DNA of 64,000 nt from Sinomonas cyclohexanicum (GTDB taxonomy: Bacteria; Actinomycetota; Actinomycetes; Actinomycetales; Micrococcaceae): positions 558,001 through 622,000 of the forward strand of contig NZ_AP024525.1 of the NCBI RefSeq assembly GCF_020886775.1. Reading direction: 5' to 3'. How positions within the stretch are numbered: the stretch's first letter is position 1; the number at the start of each line of letters is the position of its first letter. Made by a program: the position numbers and the translations under genes. Below the pieces are notes generated by a model. The model saw nothing but the letters and a program-made list of their open reading frames with translations. It did not search any database and was not told where the DNA came from. This document shows, one piece after another, positions 17,991 through 26,211 of this stretch.

Positions 17991-18181
17991 GCGGCGGGAG
18001 AGCCCTCCCCGCTACCAGCCGGCAGGCGCCGTAGGAGCAAATCCTCCCCAGGAATCTCTCAGGCCCCCGTACCGCCGCGGCGAGGAACCTCTGGAAAGCA
18101 GCCCGTGCGCGGGCTCACCGACGGTGCAAGCGGAGCCAACCGATCCGCGGAAACTCTCAGGTCCATGACAGAGCGGGGAGG
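17991..18181 (+). promoter_or_regulatory. Second tandem glycine riboswitch
   Basis: This is almost the same sequence as the riboswitch at 16185. The first aptamer runs GGCGGGAGAGCC...GCCGTAGGAGCAAATCC...AATCTCTCAGGCCC. The second runs CTCTGGAAAGC...CACCGACGGTGCAAGCGG...AAACTCTCAGGTCCATGACAGAGCGGGGAGGA. It precedes the methylenetetrahydrofolate-reductase-like gene by about 48 bp. The pair of copies suggests local duplication of the regulatory module. Confidence 0.93.
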
Positions 18182-18228
18182 AACGCCATCCATGCCGGGC
18201 AGCGCCCGGCCAGACCCTGGAGTTCACC

Positions 18229-19083
18229 ATGACCGTTCACCCAGTCCAGCGCGAAACGCGCCCCGCGGCCGACAGCGGCGCCGCCCGCCCCGGCGTGCGC
18301 CTGCCCGTGCGCCTAGAGATCGTGCCGACCGAGGACATCCTCCCCGCGGTTGCCACGACCGTCCCCGAGGGCGCCTCCCTCGCCGTGACGTGCCTTCCGC
18401 GGCACGGCATCGAGACCACGGCCGAGGCCTCCGTGCGGCTCGCTGGCCTCGGGTACCGCGTGGTGCCGCACCTCGCCGCACGGGGGATCGCGGACCGGGC
18501 CCGCCTCGCCCGTGCGCTCCGCGGGTTCGAGGCCGCGGGGATCACGGAGGTGTTCGCGGTCGGCGGCGACACCGCCCAGCCCGCGGGACCGTACGCCGAC
18601 GCGCTGCAGCTCATGGAGGACATCGCGGACCTCTCCGGCGGGCGGCTCGCGATCGGCGTCGCGGGCTACCCCGAGGGCCATCCCTCACACGGCGCGGTCG
18701 AGCTCCTCGACGCGCTCTTGAAGAAGCAGCACCTCGCCTCGAGCGTCGTGACGCAGATGTGCTTCTCAGCTCCGGTCGTCGGCGACTACGTCTCGCTCCT
18801 GCGCGCGGAGGGCGTCGATCTGCCCGTCTGGGCAGGCGTGACGGGGCCGGTGGGACGGGCGCGGCTCATCTCCCTGGCAACCCGGATCGGCGTGGGGCCC
18901 TCGCTGAAGTTCATCACCCGCAAGGGCCCCCTCGCCCGGCGGCTCCTCCGCGCCGACGCCTACTCGTCCGAGACGCTCGCGCAGGACCTCTCGGCGCCGC
19001 GGATGGGCCTCGCCGGAATCCACCTGTTCACGTTCAACAACCTCGACCTGCCCCCGTTCGCCCTCGCCGGGACGGGACGGTGA
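18229..19083 (+). CDS. Methylenetetrahydrofolate reductase-like protein
   Basis: This 284-residue protein has the TIM-barrel pattern of the MetF family: an early Glu (VRLEIVPTEDI), the folate/flavin-region motif EVFAVGGDTAQPAGPY, VAGYPEGHP and QMCFSA (the usual TQxxF strand), and PVWAGVTGPVGRARL. It reduces or handles 5,10-methylenetetrahydrofolate. Its glycine riboswitch links it to one-carbon units released by glycine cleavage. It could be an MTHFR paralogue dedicated to glycine or methylamine catabolism rather than the methionine-synthesis enzyme. Confidence 0.8.
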   Translation: MTVHPVQRETRPAADSGAARPGVRLPVRLEIVPTEDILPAVATTVPEGASLAVTCLPRHGIETTAEASVRLAGLGYRVVPHLAARGIADRARLARALRGFEAAGITEVFAVGGDTAQPAGPYADALQLMEDIADLSGGRLAIGVAGYPEGHPSHGAVELLDALLKKQHLASSVVTQMCFSAPVVGDYVSLLRAEGVDLPVWAGVTGPVGRARLISLATRIGVGPSLKFITRKGPLARRLLRADAYSSETLAQDLSAPRMGLAGIHLFTFNNLDLPPFALAGTGR

Positions 19084-19307
19084 GCGTGGCGACGGTCGCG
19101 GGCCGCCCCTGGCTCGGGCTGCGCCGGGGCGCCCTCGTGCAGATCAAGGCGGACGGGCGGTACCTCGGCGAGGGCACGGTGGACGGCCTCAGCCGCGACG
19201 GTTCCACGCTGTGGGTCCAGTTCGGCGGGGTCGAGGGGCGCCGGATGTTCCAGCGCACCGATGACGTGCAGATCGGCCTGGCTCGCCGCGCGCACCCCGT
19301 GCGGTAG
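19080..19307 (+). CDS. Small unknown protein coupled to the MTHFR-like gene
   Basis: This 75-residue basic protein starts with GTG overlapping the MTHFR-like stop (GTGA); GTG at 19086 is an alternative. It contains a beta-rich, SH3-like pattern (RRGALVQIKADGRYLGEGTVDGLSRDGSTLWVQF). Translational coupling puts it under the glycine riboswitch. No family recognised. Confidence 0.6.
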   Translation: MSVATVAGRPWLGLRRGALVQIKADGRYLGEGTVDGLSRDGSTLWVQFGGVEGRRMFQRTDDVQIGLARRAHPVR

Positions 19308-19326
19308 CACCCCAAGCGGGGGAGAG

Positions 19327-19359
19327 CGCACGACGGCGGGTGCCGGCCGCCGTCGTGCG
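19327..19359. terminator. Bidirectional terminator hairpin
   Basis: A 13-bp perfect stem (CGCACGACGGCGG/CCGCCGTCGTGCG) with a 7-nt loop sits between the convergent genes ending at 19307 and 19400. Confidence 0.78.
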
Positions 19360-19399
19360 TACCCATTGCGCGCTGGGGAGGGACTTCGCGTACCCGTCA

Positions 19400-20404
19400 T
19401 CAGACCTGGTTGCTGAAGGCCGCGTCGAAGGACGCGCTGGAGGGTGCGAAGTCGAACTTCTTGAGGGCCGCGAGGGCCTCGGGGGCGCCGATGAGGCGGT
19501 CCATGCCGGCGTCCTCCCATTCGATGCTGATGGGGCCGTCGTAGCCGATCGCGGTCAGGGCGCGGAAGCAGTCCTCCCATGGCACGTCGCCGCGGCCGGC
19601 GGAGACGAAGTCCCAGCCGCGGTGCGGGTCGCCCCAGGTCAGGTGCGAGGACAGGATGCCGGCGCGGCCGTTGCCCATGCGCATCCGGGTGTCCTTGCAG
19701 TCCACGTGGTAGATGCGCTCGGCGAAGTCGGTGATGAACGCGACCGGGTCCAGGCCCTGCCACATCATGTGGGAGGGGTCCCAGTTCAGCCCGAAGGCCT
19801 CGCGGTGGCCGATGGCCTCGAGCGCGCGCTGGGTGGACCAGTAGTCGTAGGCGATCTCGGACGGGTGGACCTCGTGGGCGAACCGGACCCCGCACTCGTC
19901 GAACACGTCCAGGATCGGATTCCAGCGGTCCGCGAAGTCCTTATAGCCGGCCTCGATGACCTCGGCGGGCACGGGCGGGAACATGGCCACGTACTGCCAG
20001 ATCTTCGAGCCCGTGAACCCCACGACCGTGCTGACCCCGAGCGCCTTGGCCAGGCGCGCGGTGTCCTTGAGGTCCTCCGCGGCGCGGCGCCGCACGCCCT
20101 CGGGATCGCCGTCGCCCCACACCCGCGAGCCGACGATCGCCTGGTGGCGGAAGTCGATCGGGTCGTCGCACACGGCCTGGCCCTTGAGGTGGTTCGAGAT
20201 CGCGAAGAGCTTCAGTCCGTGGCGTTCGAGGACGCCGAGGCGCTCGGCGACGTAGGCCTCGTCGTCCCAGCGGGCGGCGTCGAGGTGCTCGCCGGAGACG
20301 GCGATCTCGAGGCCGTCGTAGCCCCAGCCGGCCGCGAGCTCGGCAACCTCCTCGAGCTTCAGGTCGGCCCACTGGCCGGTGAACAGGGTGAACTGGCGGG
20401 GCAT
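19400..20404 (-). CDS. Sugar phosphate isomerase/epimerase family protein
   Basis: This 334-residue AP-endonuclease-2/xylose-isomerase-like TIM barrel has WGYDGLEIA at the start, metal-binding acidic residues and histidines (VGFTGSK, AHEVHPSE, GLNWDPSHMMW, YHVDCKD, ISIEWEDAGMD). It resembles IolE/IolH-type and hydroxypyruvate-isomerase-like proteins. It is the last gene of a four-gene minus-strand operon with two Gfo/Idh/MocA dehydrogenases and another isomerase-fold gene. The likely role is epimerisation, dehydration or isomerisation of a keto-sugar made by the dehydrogenases; substrate unknown. Confidence 0.87.
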   Translation of the reverse strand: MPRQFTLFTGQWADLKLEEVAELAAGWGYDGLEIAVSGEHLDAARWDDEAYVAERLGVLERHGLKLFAISNHLKGQAVCDDPIDFRHQAIVGSRVWGDGDPEGVRRRAAEDLKDTARLAKALGVSTVVGFTGSKIWQYVAMFPPVPAEVIEAGYKDFADRWNPILDVFDECGVRFAHEVHPSEIAYDYWSTQRALEAIGHREAFGLNWDPSHMMWQGLDPVAFITDFAERIYHVDCKDTRMRMGNGRAGILSSHLTWGDPHRGWDFVSAGRGDVPWEDCFRALTAIGYDGPISIEWEDAGMDRLIGAPEALAALKKFDFAPSSASFDAAFSNQV

Positions 20405-20432
20405 CGGTACTCCTTGGGCGTGGGTGGGACGG

Positions 20433-21596
20433 TCAGAGGGCCACGGCGGCGGACTTGGCGGCCGCGGACTCCTCGATCGCGGCGAGGACGCGCTGGACCT
20501 GCAGGCCCTCCTCGAACGACGGCGAGGGCTCCCCGCCGTCGCGGATCGCGGCGAGGAAGTCGCGCACCTCGTGAGTGAAGGTGTGCTCCCAGCCGATCAT
20601 GTGGCCCTGCGGCCACCACGCGTCCATGTACGGGTGGCCCGGCTCGGTCACGACGATCCGGCGGAAGCCCTGCTCCTCGGCAGGGACCGTCGCGTCGAGG
20701 AACTCGAGCTCGCCGAGGCGCTCGAGGTCGAACGCGAGGGCCCCGGCCGAGCCGTAGACCTCGAGCCGCAGCGAGTTCTTCCTGCCGGTCGCGGCCCGGG
20801 AGACCTCGACCGAGGCGACCGCCCCCGAGGCGAGGGACAGCGTGGCCCATGCGGCGTCGTCGACCGTGACGTCCTCGGGCCCGTCCGGGCCGGGGCGCCG
20901 CCCCACGAACGTGTGCAGGCGGCCCGAGGCGTCGATGACCGTGTCCCCGGTGAGGAACTGGACCTGGTCGATCGCGTGCGAGGCGATGTCGCCGAGCGCC
21001 CCGGACCCGGCGGTCTCCCTGCGGAGCCGCCACGTCATCGGCGCGTCCTCGTCGGCGAGCCAGTCCTGGAGGTACGAGGCCCGCACCTCGCGGACCGTGC
21101 CGAGGCGGCCGTCCGCGATGAGCTGGCGCGCGTAGGCCAGGGCGGGGACACGGCGGTAATTGAACCCCACCATCGAGGCGACGCCGCGCGCCCGGGCCGC
21201 CCGCGCGGCGTCGACCATCCGCTCCGCCTCGGCGAGCGAATTCGCGAGCGGCTTCTCCACGAGGACGTGCTTGCCCGCCTCGAGCGCGGCGATCGCGATC
21301 TCGGCGTGCAGCCACCCGGGCGCGCAGATGTCCACGATGTGCACGTCGTCGCGGGCGATGGCCTCGCGCCAGTCCGTCGCGGACTCCGCCCACCCGTACC
21401 GGGCGGCCGCCTCGGCCACGTCCTCCGCGTGGCGCCCCACGAGGACTCTCTGCTCGACCGCGGGGACGTCGAAGAACGCGCCGACGCTGCGCCAGGCCTG
21501 CGAATGCGCCTTGCCCATGAACGCGTAGCCGATCATCGCCACACCAAGGGGCGCAGGGGCCTCGCGGGGCGTGGCCGAAGGGGGTGAGGGTGCCAT
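20433..21596 (-). CDS. Gfo/Idh/MocA family oxidoreductase
   Basis: This 387-residue NAD(P)-dependent sugar dehydrogenase has an N-terminal Rossmann motif GVAMIGYAFMGKAHSQAW, the EKP motif (HVLVEKPLAN) with the catalytic-region Lys, and the C-terminal substrate motif GALGDIASHAIDQVQ. The family oxidises sugars, inositols and glycosides, often at C3. It lies 28 bp upstream of the isomerase gene and 16 bp downstream of the next dehydrogenase. Confidence 0.92.
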   Translation of the reverse strand: MAPSPPSATPREAPAPLGVAMIGYAFMGKAHSQAWRSVGAFFDVPAVEQRVLVGRHAEDVAEAAARYGWAESATDWREAIARDDVHIVDICAPGWLHAEIAIAALEAGKHVLVEKPLANSLAEAERMVDAARAARARGVASMVGFNYRRVPALAYARQLIADGRLGTVREVRASYLQDWLADEDAPMTWRLRRETAGSGALGDIASHAIDQVQFLTGDTVIDASGRLHTFVGRRPGPDGPEDVTVDDAAWATLSLASGAVASVEVSRAATGRKNSLRLEVYGSAGALAFDLERLGELEFLDATVPAEEQGFRRIVVTEPGHPYMDAWWPQGHMIGWEHTFTHEVRDFLAAIRDGGEPSPSFEEGLQVQRVLAAIEESAAAKSAAVAL

Positions 21597-21612
21597 GTTC
21601 CTGCCTCCTTGG

Positions 21613-22737
21613 TCAGAGCGTAGCGGCCAGCGGGTCCCAGTCCTCGGGCAGCGGCTCCGCGGCGGTCGCAGTGCTCTGCACGTCGACGAACGAGTGCGCC
21701 TCGATGGACTCGGCGATCGAGACCATGGCGTCCAGGACGTGGTACGCTGTCTCGCCCTGCGCCCGGTGCGGCCGCCCGGCGCGCAGCGCCCGTGCCATCT
21801 CGAGGACGCCGGTCCCGCGGGTGCTCGTCGCGCCGGTCGAGGGGATCACCTCGGGCTCGTCCGAGTCACGCCGTGTGATGGTGACGTCGCCATCGAACAT
21901 GTTCGGATCGGGGAACGCGATCGTCGCCTCCGTCCCGGTCACCTCGACGAAGCCGTGCCGCTTGAGCGGGGAGTCGAAGCTGAAGATGCTCTGGGAGCTC
22001 TCCCCGCCGGAGAACTCGGCCAGCGCGCTCACGTGGGTCGGCACGGTCACGTCGAACACCTCGCCAGCGCGGGGTCCGGAGCCGATGACCCGGGTCTCCC
22101 GGGACTTGGAGCCGACCGCGGCCACGCGTTCGATCGCGCCGAACGTCTGGATCAGCGTGGTGAGGTAGTACGGGCCAATGTCGAAGAGCGGGCCGGCGCC
22201 CTCCTGGAACAGGAACGCGGGGTTCGGGTGCCACGACTCGGGGCCGGGGGACTGCATGAGGGTCAGGGCCGTGAGCGGCGTGCCGATGTCACCCCGCTTG
22301 ATCATGCGCAGTGCCGTCTGCAGGCCCGCGCCGAGGAACGTGTCCGGGGCGCAGCCGAGGCGCAGGCCGGCCGCGTCCGCGGCCTTGAGCAGCCCGAGGC
22401 CGCTCTCCCGGTCCAGGGAGAAGGGCTTCTCGCTCCAGACGTGCTTGCCCGCCGCGACGGCGGCCTGGGCCACCTCGACGTGGGCGGCCGGGATCGTGAG
22501 GTTCACGACGATCTCGACGTCCGGGTGCGACAGCGCGACGTCCGGGGTGCCGTGCTCGGCCACGCCGAACTCGGACGCCCGTGCCGCGGCGGCCTCCGGG
22601 AAGAGGTCCGCGACGACGTGGACATCCACGTCGGGGAAGGCCGTGAGATTGGTCAGGTACTCCTTGGCGATGACGCCGGCGCCGATGACGGCGACGCCGA
22701 CGGGTCCGCGCTTGGGGCTCGTGGTGGGCTGGCTCAT
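21613..22737 (-). CDS. Gfo/Idh/MocA family oxidoreductase (second)
   Basis: This is a 374-residue dehydrogenase of the same superfamily but not a close paralogue of its neighbour. The Rossmann motif is VAVIGAGVIAKEYLTNL, EKP is in HVWSEKPFSLDR, and the C-terminal motif is GPLFDIGPYYLTTLIQ. Its start overlaps the stop of the frameshifted isomerase gene by ATGA, so translation is coupled. Substrate unknown; expected to act with the adjacent dehydrogenase and isomerases on one sugar. Confidence 0.92.
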   Translation of the reverse strand: MSQPTTSPKRGPVGVAVIGAGVIAKEYLTNLTAFPDVDVHVVADLFPEAAAARASEFGVAEHGTPDVALSHPDVEIVVNLTIPAAHVEVAQAAVAAGKHVWSEKPFSLDRESGLGLLKAADAAGLRLGCAPDTFLGAGLQTALRMIKRGDIGTPLTALTLMQSPGPESWHPNPAFLFQEGAGPLFDIGPYYLTTLIQTFGAIERVAAVGSKSRETRVIGSGPRAGEVFDVTVPTHVSALAEFSGGESSQSIFSFDSPLKRHGFVEVTGTEATIAFPDPNMFDGDVTITRRDSDEPEVIPSTGATSTRGTGVLEMARALRAGRPHRAQGETAYHVLDAMVSIAESIEAHSFVDVQSTATAAEPLPEDWDPLAATL

Positions 22738-23494
22738 GCCTGGGAAGCCTCCTTTGCAGGGGTGCCGGCCTCGAGGTAGGCCAGGCTGTCGGTGACGGCG
22801 TCGAACATCTCGCCGGCGAAGTCGTCGAGCTCGACCACGCCGACCTCCACGGAGCCGGCGGCCCGGAGGACGTCCCAGACGGGCATCTTCCCCGCCCCGA
22901 CCGCGACCTGGTCCTTCGGCTCGAGGGTGAGCGGGCCGTCCTTGATGTGGATGAAACGGACGCGGTCACCGAGCCGGGCGAGGAGCGCCGGGACGTCCTC
23001 GCCGCCGACCGCGGCCCAGTAGGTGTCCACCTCGAGGACCACCGCGGGGTCGAGGTTCTCCGCGAGGACCTCGAGAGCCGAGCGGTCGCCGAGCCGATGC
23101 GGGACTCGAGCTCGAACTGGTGGTTGTGGTAGCCGACGCGGATGCCGTAGCCGGCGCCCTTTGCAGCGGCGGCGTTGAGCCCGGCCGCGGTCTCCTTGAC
23201 CTGCTCCTCGGTGGTCCATCTCGACGGGTCCACGAAGGGATCGATCACGGTGCCGATGCCGAGGGTCCGTGCCGCGGCGAAGATCGCATCCTGGTCCTCG
23301 CGCAGGAGGGGCGCGTGGCCGCTCGGCGCCGTGAGGCCATTGGCGGCCAGCGTCTCGGCGAGCGGGCCCGCGGTCGCGACGAAGTTGTAGGGCTCGACGG
23401 CGGTGAAGCCGGCCTTCGCGACCCGCTCGATGGTTCCGGGAAGGTCCTGCTCGAGGAGTCCTCGGAGGGTGTACAGCTGGAGGGAGTAGAGCAC
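22734..23494 (-). pseudogene. Sugar phosphate isomerase/epimerase, frameshifted
   Basis: From the GTG at 23494 (with GGAGAG upstream) one frame encodes the first half of an isomerase-fold protein (LQLYTLRGLLEQDLPGTIERV, FTAVEPYNF, GYHNHQFELE). Near 23085-23100 the homology moves to the -1 frame (DRSALEVLAENLDPAVVLEVDTYW, FIHIKDGPL, VVELDDF), ending at 22734. Rejoined, the protein is about 253 aa, normal for the family. One base appears to be missing. It is the first gene of the operon and divergent from the ROK regulator. Either a true null mutation or a sequence error. Confidence 0.8.
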
Positions 23495-23626
23495 GGGCTC
23501 TCCTTGGAGTCATGGGGGCCAGCCGCCAGCCGGCAGCGCCGGGGGCAGGATCCGTCCGGAGCGACGCCCGGACTCGGTGATTCATTCAACGTAGGCCAAC
23601 TTATGACGATGGTCAAGCAAAAGTTT

Positions 23627-23665
23627 GTGTCACGCCGTTCCTCTTTGGGCTGACTCTTGTGACAC
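23627..23665. promoter_or_regulatory. Candidate ROK operator in divergent promoter region
   Basis: GTGTCAC (23627-23633) and GTGACAC (23659-23665) form an inverted pair with 25 bp between them. The pair lies in the AT-richer gap between the minus-strand isomerase operon and the ROK regulator, a likely place for autoregulation and operon control. Confidence 0.4.
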
Positions 23666-23694
23666 GGGCAAGGCGTCCGTGCTATCCCTGACAC

Positions 23695-24897
23695 ATGACC
23701 TTGCCCTCCCCGGCCCCGCCCGCAGTCGAGGCCGCCGCCGTCTCCCGCGCGGGCGACCTCTTCCAGATCCTCCGCGACGGTCGCGCCCGGACGCGCGCCG
23801 AACTGGCCTCGATCACCGGCCTGGCCCGCTCGACCGTCGCGGCGAAGGTCGACGCGCTCATGGCCACCGGACTCATCGGTCCGGCCGGCGAGGCGGTCTC
23901 CTCCGGCGGGAGGCCGCCGTCGAGGGTCGCGTTCCAGCCTTCGGCGCGCGTGGTGCTCGGGGTTGACATCGGCGCGACGCACACGGTCGTCGGGGTGACC
24001 GACCTCGGCGCCCGGGTCCTCTCCGAGGCGAGCGCGCCGCTCGACATCGCGAGCGGGCCCGAAGCGGTCCTGGACCTGGTCCTCGGCCTCTGTGGCGACG
24101 CCCTGCGGACCGCGGGCCGGCGGCCCAAGGAGCTCGCGGGCATCGGCGTGGGGCTCCCGGGCCCGGTGGAGCACTCGACCGGCCGCCCGATCAATCCCCC
24201 GATCATGCCCGGCTGGGACGGCTTCGACGTCCCGGGCTACATCCAGCGCACCTACCCCGTGGACGTGCTCGTGGACAACGACGTGAACATCATGGCCCTG
24301 GGGGAGCGTGCGGCCTACTTCGCCGACGACGACAACCTCCTGTTCGTCAAGGTCGCCACGGGCATCGGGGCCGGCATCATCAGCTCGGGCGTCCTGCAGC
24401 GCGGCGCGGTCGGGACGGCCGGCGACCTCGGCCATGTCCGGGTCCCGCGCGGCGGCGACGTCCTGTGCCGCTGCGGCAACTACGGCTGCCTCGAGGCGCT
24501 GGCCTCGGGGCCGGCCGTCGCCGCGGCCCTCACCGCGGAAGGCGTCCCGGCCGCGACGGGCGACGACGTGCTGCGGCTCGCGCGGCAGGGCAACCCCGCC
24601 GCTGTCCAGGCCCTCCGCCAGGCAGGGAGGGACCTGGGGGACGTCCTCGCGGTGTGCGTGAACCTCCTCAACCCGTCGGTGATCGTGATCGGCGGCCGCG
24701 TCGCCGCCGCCGGCGAGCAGCTCATGGCGGGGGTCCGCGAGGTGGTGTACAGCAGGTCCCTGCCCCTCGCCACCGCAAGGCTGCGGATCGTCCAGTCCAT
24801 GGCGGCGGACCAGGCCGGCGTACTCGGCGCGAGCCGCCTCGTCGTCGACCACGTCCTCTCGCCGGCGAGCGTCGAGGCGCTGCTCGCGGCGCCGTAG
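23695..24897 (+). CDS. ROK-family transcriptional regulator
   Basis: This 400-residue protein has an N-terminal winged helix (TRAELASITGLARSTVAAKVDALMATGLI) and a sugar-kinase-like ROK domain. The domain has VLGVDIGATHTVVG, the sugar/zinc region EHSTGRPINPP, VATGIGAGIIS and the zinc motif CRCGNYGCLEAL. It resembles NagC/XylR-type repressors that sense a sugar. It is divergent from the dehydrogenase/isomerase operon, which it probably controls. Whether the kinase site is active is not clear. Confidence 0.92.
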   Translation: MTLPSPAPPAVEAAAVSRAGDLFQILRDGRARTRAELASITGLARSTVAAKVDALMATGLIGPAGEAVSSGGRPPSRVAFQPSARVVLGVDIGATHTVVGVTDLGARVLSEASAPLDIASGPEAVLDLVLGLCGDALRTAGRRPKELAGIGVGLPGPVEHSTGRPINPPIMPGWDGFDVPGYIQRTYPVDVLVDNDVNIMALGERAAYFADDDNLLFVKVATGIGAGIISSGVLQRGAVGTAGDLGHVRVPRGGDVLCRCGNYGCLEALASGPAVAAALTAEGVPAATGDDVLRLARQGNPAAVQALRQAGRDLGDVLAVCVNLLNPSVIVIGGRVAAAGEQLMAGVREVVYSRSLPLATARLRIVQSMAADQAGVLGASRLVVDHVLSPASVEALLAAP

Positions 24898-24937
24898 GCT
24901 TGGCCCAAACGGTCAGCCGAACGTCAGGAGGGGTGCC

Positions 24938-25957
24938 ATGGGCAGGGTCACCATTGCGGGTCTGGCCGAACGGCTCGGCATCTCGAAGGCGTCCGTCTCC
25001 TACGCCCTCAACGGCCAGCCCGGGGTAAGCGAGCAGACCCGCGAGCGGGTGCTGAACCTCGCCTCGGAACTGGGATGGTATCCGAGCTCGAGCGCCCGCG
25101 CCCTGTCCAGATCGCGCGTGGGGATCGTGGGCATCGTGCTCTCCCGGGAGCCGGAGATGATCGGCTCGGAGCCCTATTACATGCGCCTCATCGCGGGCAT
25201 CGAGTCCGTCCTGATCGATGCCGACATGAGCCTGCTCCTGCGGGTCTCCGGACCCGAGCGCGGCCGTGACCTCGAGGTCTACCGCCGCTGGGCGGGCGAA
25301 CGGAGGGTGGACGGCGTCATCGTCTTCGACATCGACGAACGCGATCCCCGCCCCGAGCTCCTGCGGGAGCTGGGCCTGCCGTTCGTCCTGCACGGCAGCT
25401 CCGGGGAGGACTCTGGGTACGCGGCCACGATGGCGGACCAGGCGGCGGAGGCCGGCACGATCGTGGAGCACCTCCGTGCGCTCGGCCACAGGCGGATCGG
25501 GCACGTCACCGGGCCCCTCCACCTCGTGCACGAGAGGGCGCGAAGTTCCGCGGTCCGCGCGCTCGCGGAGGCCGCGGGCATGCGGGTCGCCCCGGTCGAG
25601 TCGGACTACACGCTCGACGGAGGCCGGGTCGCCACCGCTGCGCTGCTCGCCGCGGGCGAGCGCCCGACCGCCGTGATCTACGACAACGACCTCCTCGCTC
25701 AGGGCGGCCTCGCTGCCCTGAGGGCCGCCCATGTGGACGTGCCGCGGAGCGTGTCGGTGGTGAGCTGGGACGACTCGATCCTGTGCTCGGTATCGACGCC
25801 CGCCGTGACCGCACTTCACCGCGATCCCTTCGAACAGGGGCGCCAATCGGCGGCGCTCCTGCTCGAGATGATCGACGGAGCGCCGGCACATACGGTCGCC
25901 GCGGGCCCGAGCGCCCTCATCGTGCGGAACAGCACTGCAGCGCCCTTGGCTAACTGA
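24938..25957 (+). CDS. LacI-family transcriptional regulator
   Basis: This 339-residue regulator has the LacI helix-turn-helix (VTIAGLAERLGISKASVSYALNGQPGVSEQTRERV), hinge (YPSSSARALSRSRVGIVGIV) and periplasmic-binding-protein-like ligand domain ending with SVVSWDDS and a TALHRDPFEQGR motif. It lies upstream of, and in line with, an ABC sugar importer and is probably its regulator. The strong palindrome over its stop codon (25950-25971) may be its operator. Confidence 0.93.
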   Translation: MGRVTIAGLAERLGISKASVSYALNGQPGVSEQTRERVLNLASELGWYPSSSARALSRSRVGIVGIVLSREPEMIGSEPYYMRLIAGIESVLIDADMSLLLRVSGPERGRDLEVYRRWAGERRVDGVIVFDIDERDPRPELLRELGLPFVLHGSSGEDSGYAATMADQAAEAGTIVEHLRALGHRRIGHVTGPLHLVHERARSSAVRALAEAAGMRVAPVESDYTLDGGRVATAALLAAGERPTAVIYDNDLLAQGGLAALRAAHVDVPRSVSVVSWDDSILCSVSTPAVTALHRDPFEQGRQSAALLLEMIDGAPAHTVAAGPSALIVRNSTAAPLAN

Positions 25958-25971
25958 ACCGGTTAAGTTAG
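25950..25971. promoter_or_regulatory. LacI-type operator overlapping the lacI-like stop codon
   Basis: CTAACTGAACCGGTTAAGTTAG is palindromic at 20 of 22 positions, with a central CCGG as in many LacI-family sites. It overlaps the TGA of the regulator and precedes the ABC-importer promoter by about 150 bp. Confidence 0.6.
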
Positions 25972-26077
25972 ACTCGTCACACTGTCGGCGCGATGCCGCA
26001 TCCCAACGGCCCGTGGGCATTTCATCCAGTTCCAGGGGGCGGGATCTCGCCCCCGAGTTTCCCATGGCCACTTTCAC

Positions 26078-26149
26078 TTTGACACGTCAAATAGTCGAAA
26101 AATTGGCCTCCAACTTTTGATTGACCTCCGTCAAAAGTTCCCCTACCTT
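26078..26149 (+). promoter_or_regulatory. Promoter and inverted repeats of the ABC importer
   Basis: A -35 box TTGACC (26121-26126) and a -10 box TACCTT (26144-26149) are separated by 17 bp. A 9-bp perfect inverted repeat AACTTTTGA/TCAAAAGTT (26112-26120, 26131-26139) brackets the -35 box, and a second palindrome TTTGACACGTCAAA lies at 26078-26091. The region is strikingly AT-rich against its surroundings and looks like a tightly repressed catabolic promoter. Confidence 0.65.
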
Positions 26150-26211
26150 GAACTCAGGCCGCCCTCGGAGACAGCCGAGGGCCCCGCACCTACAGACAAG
26201 GAAGTCACCAC

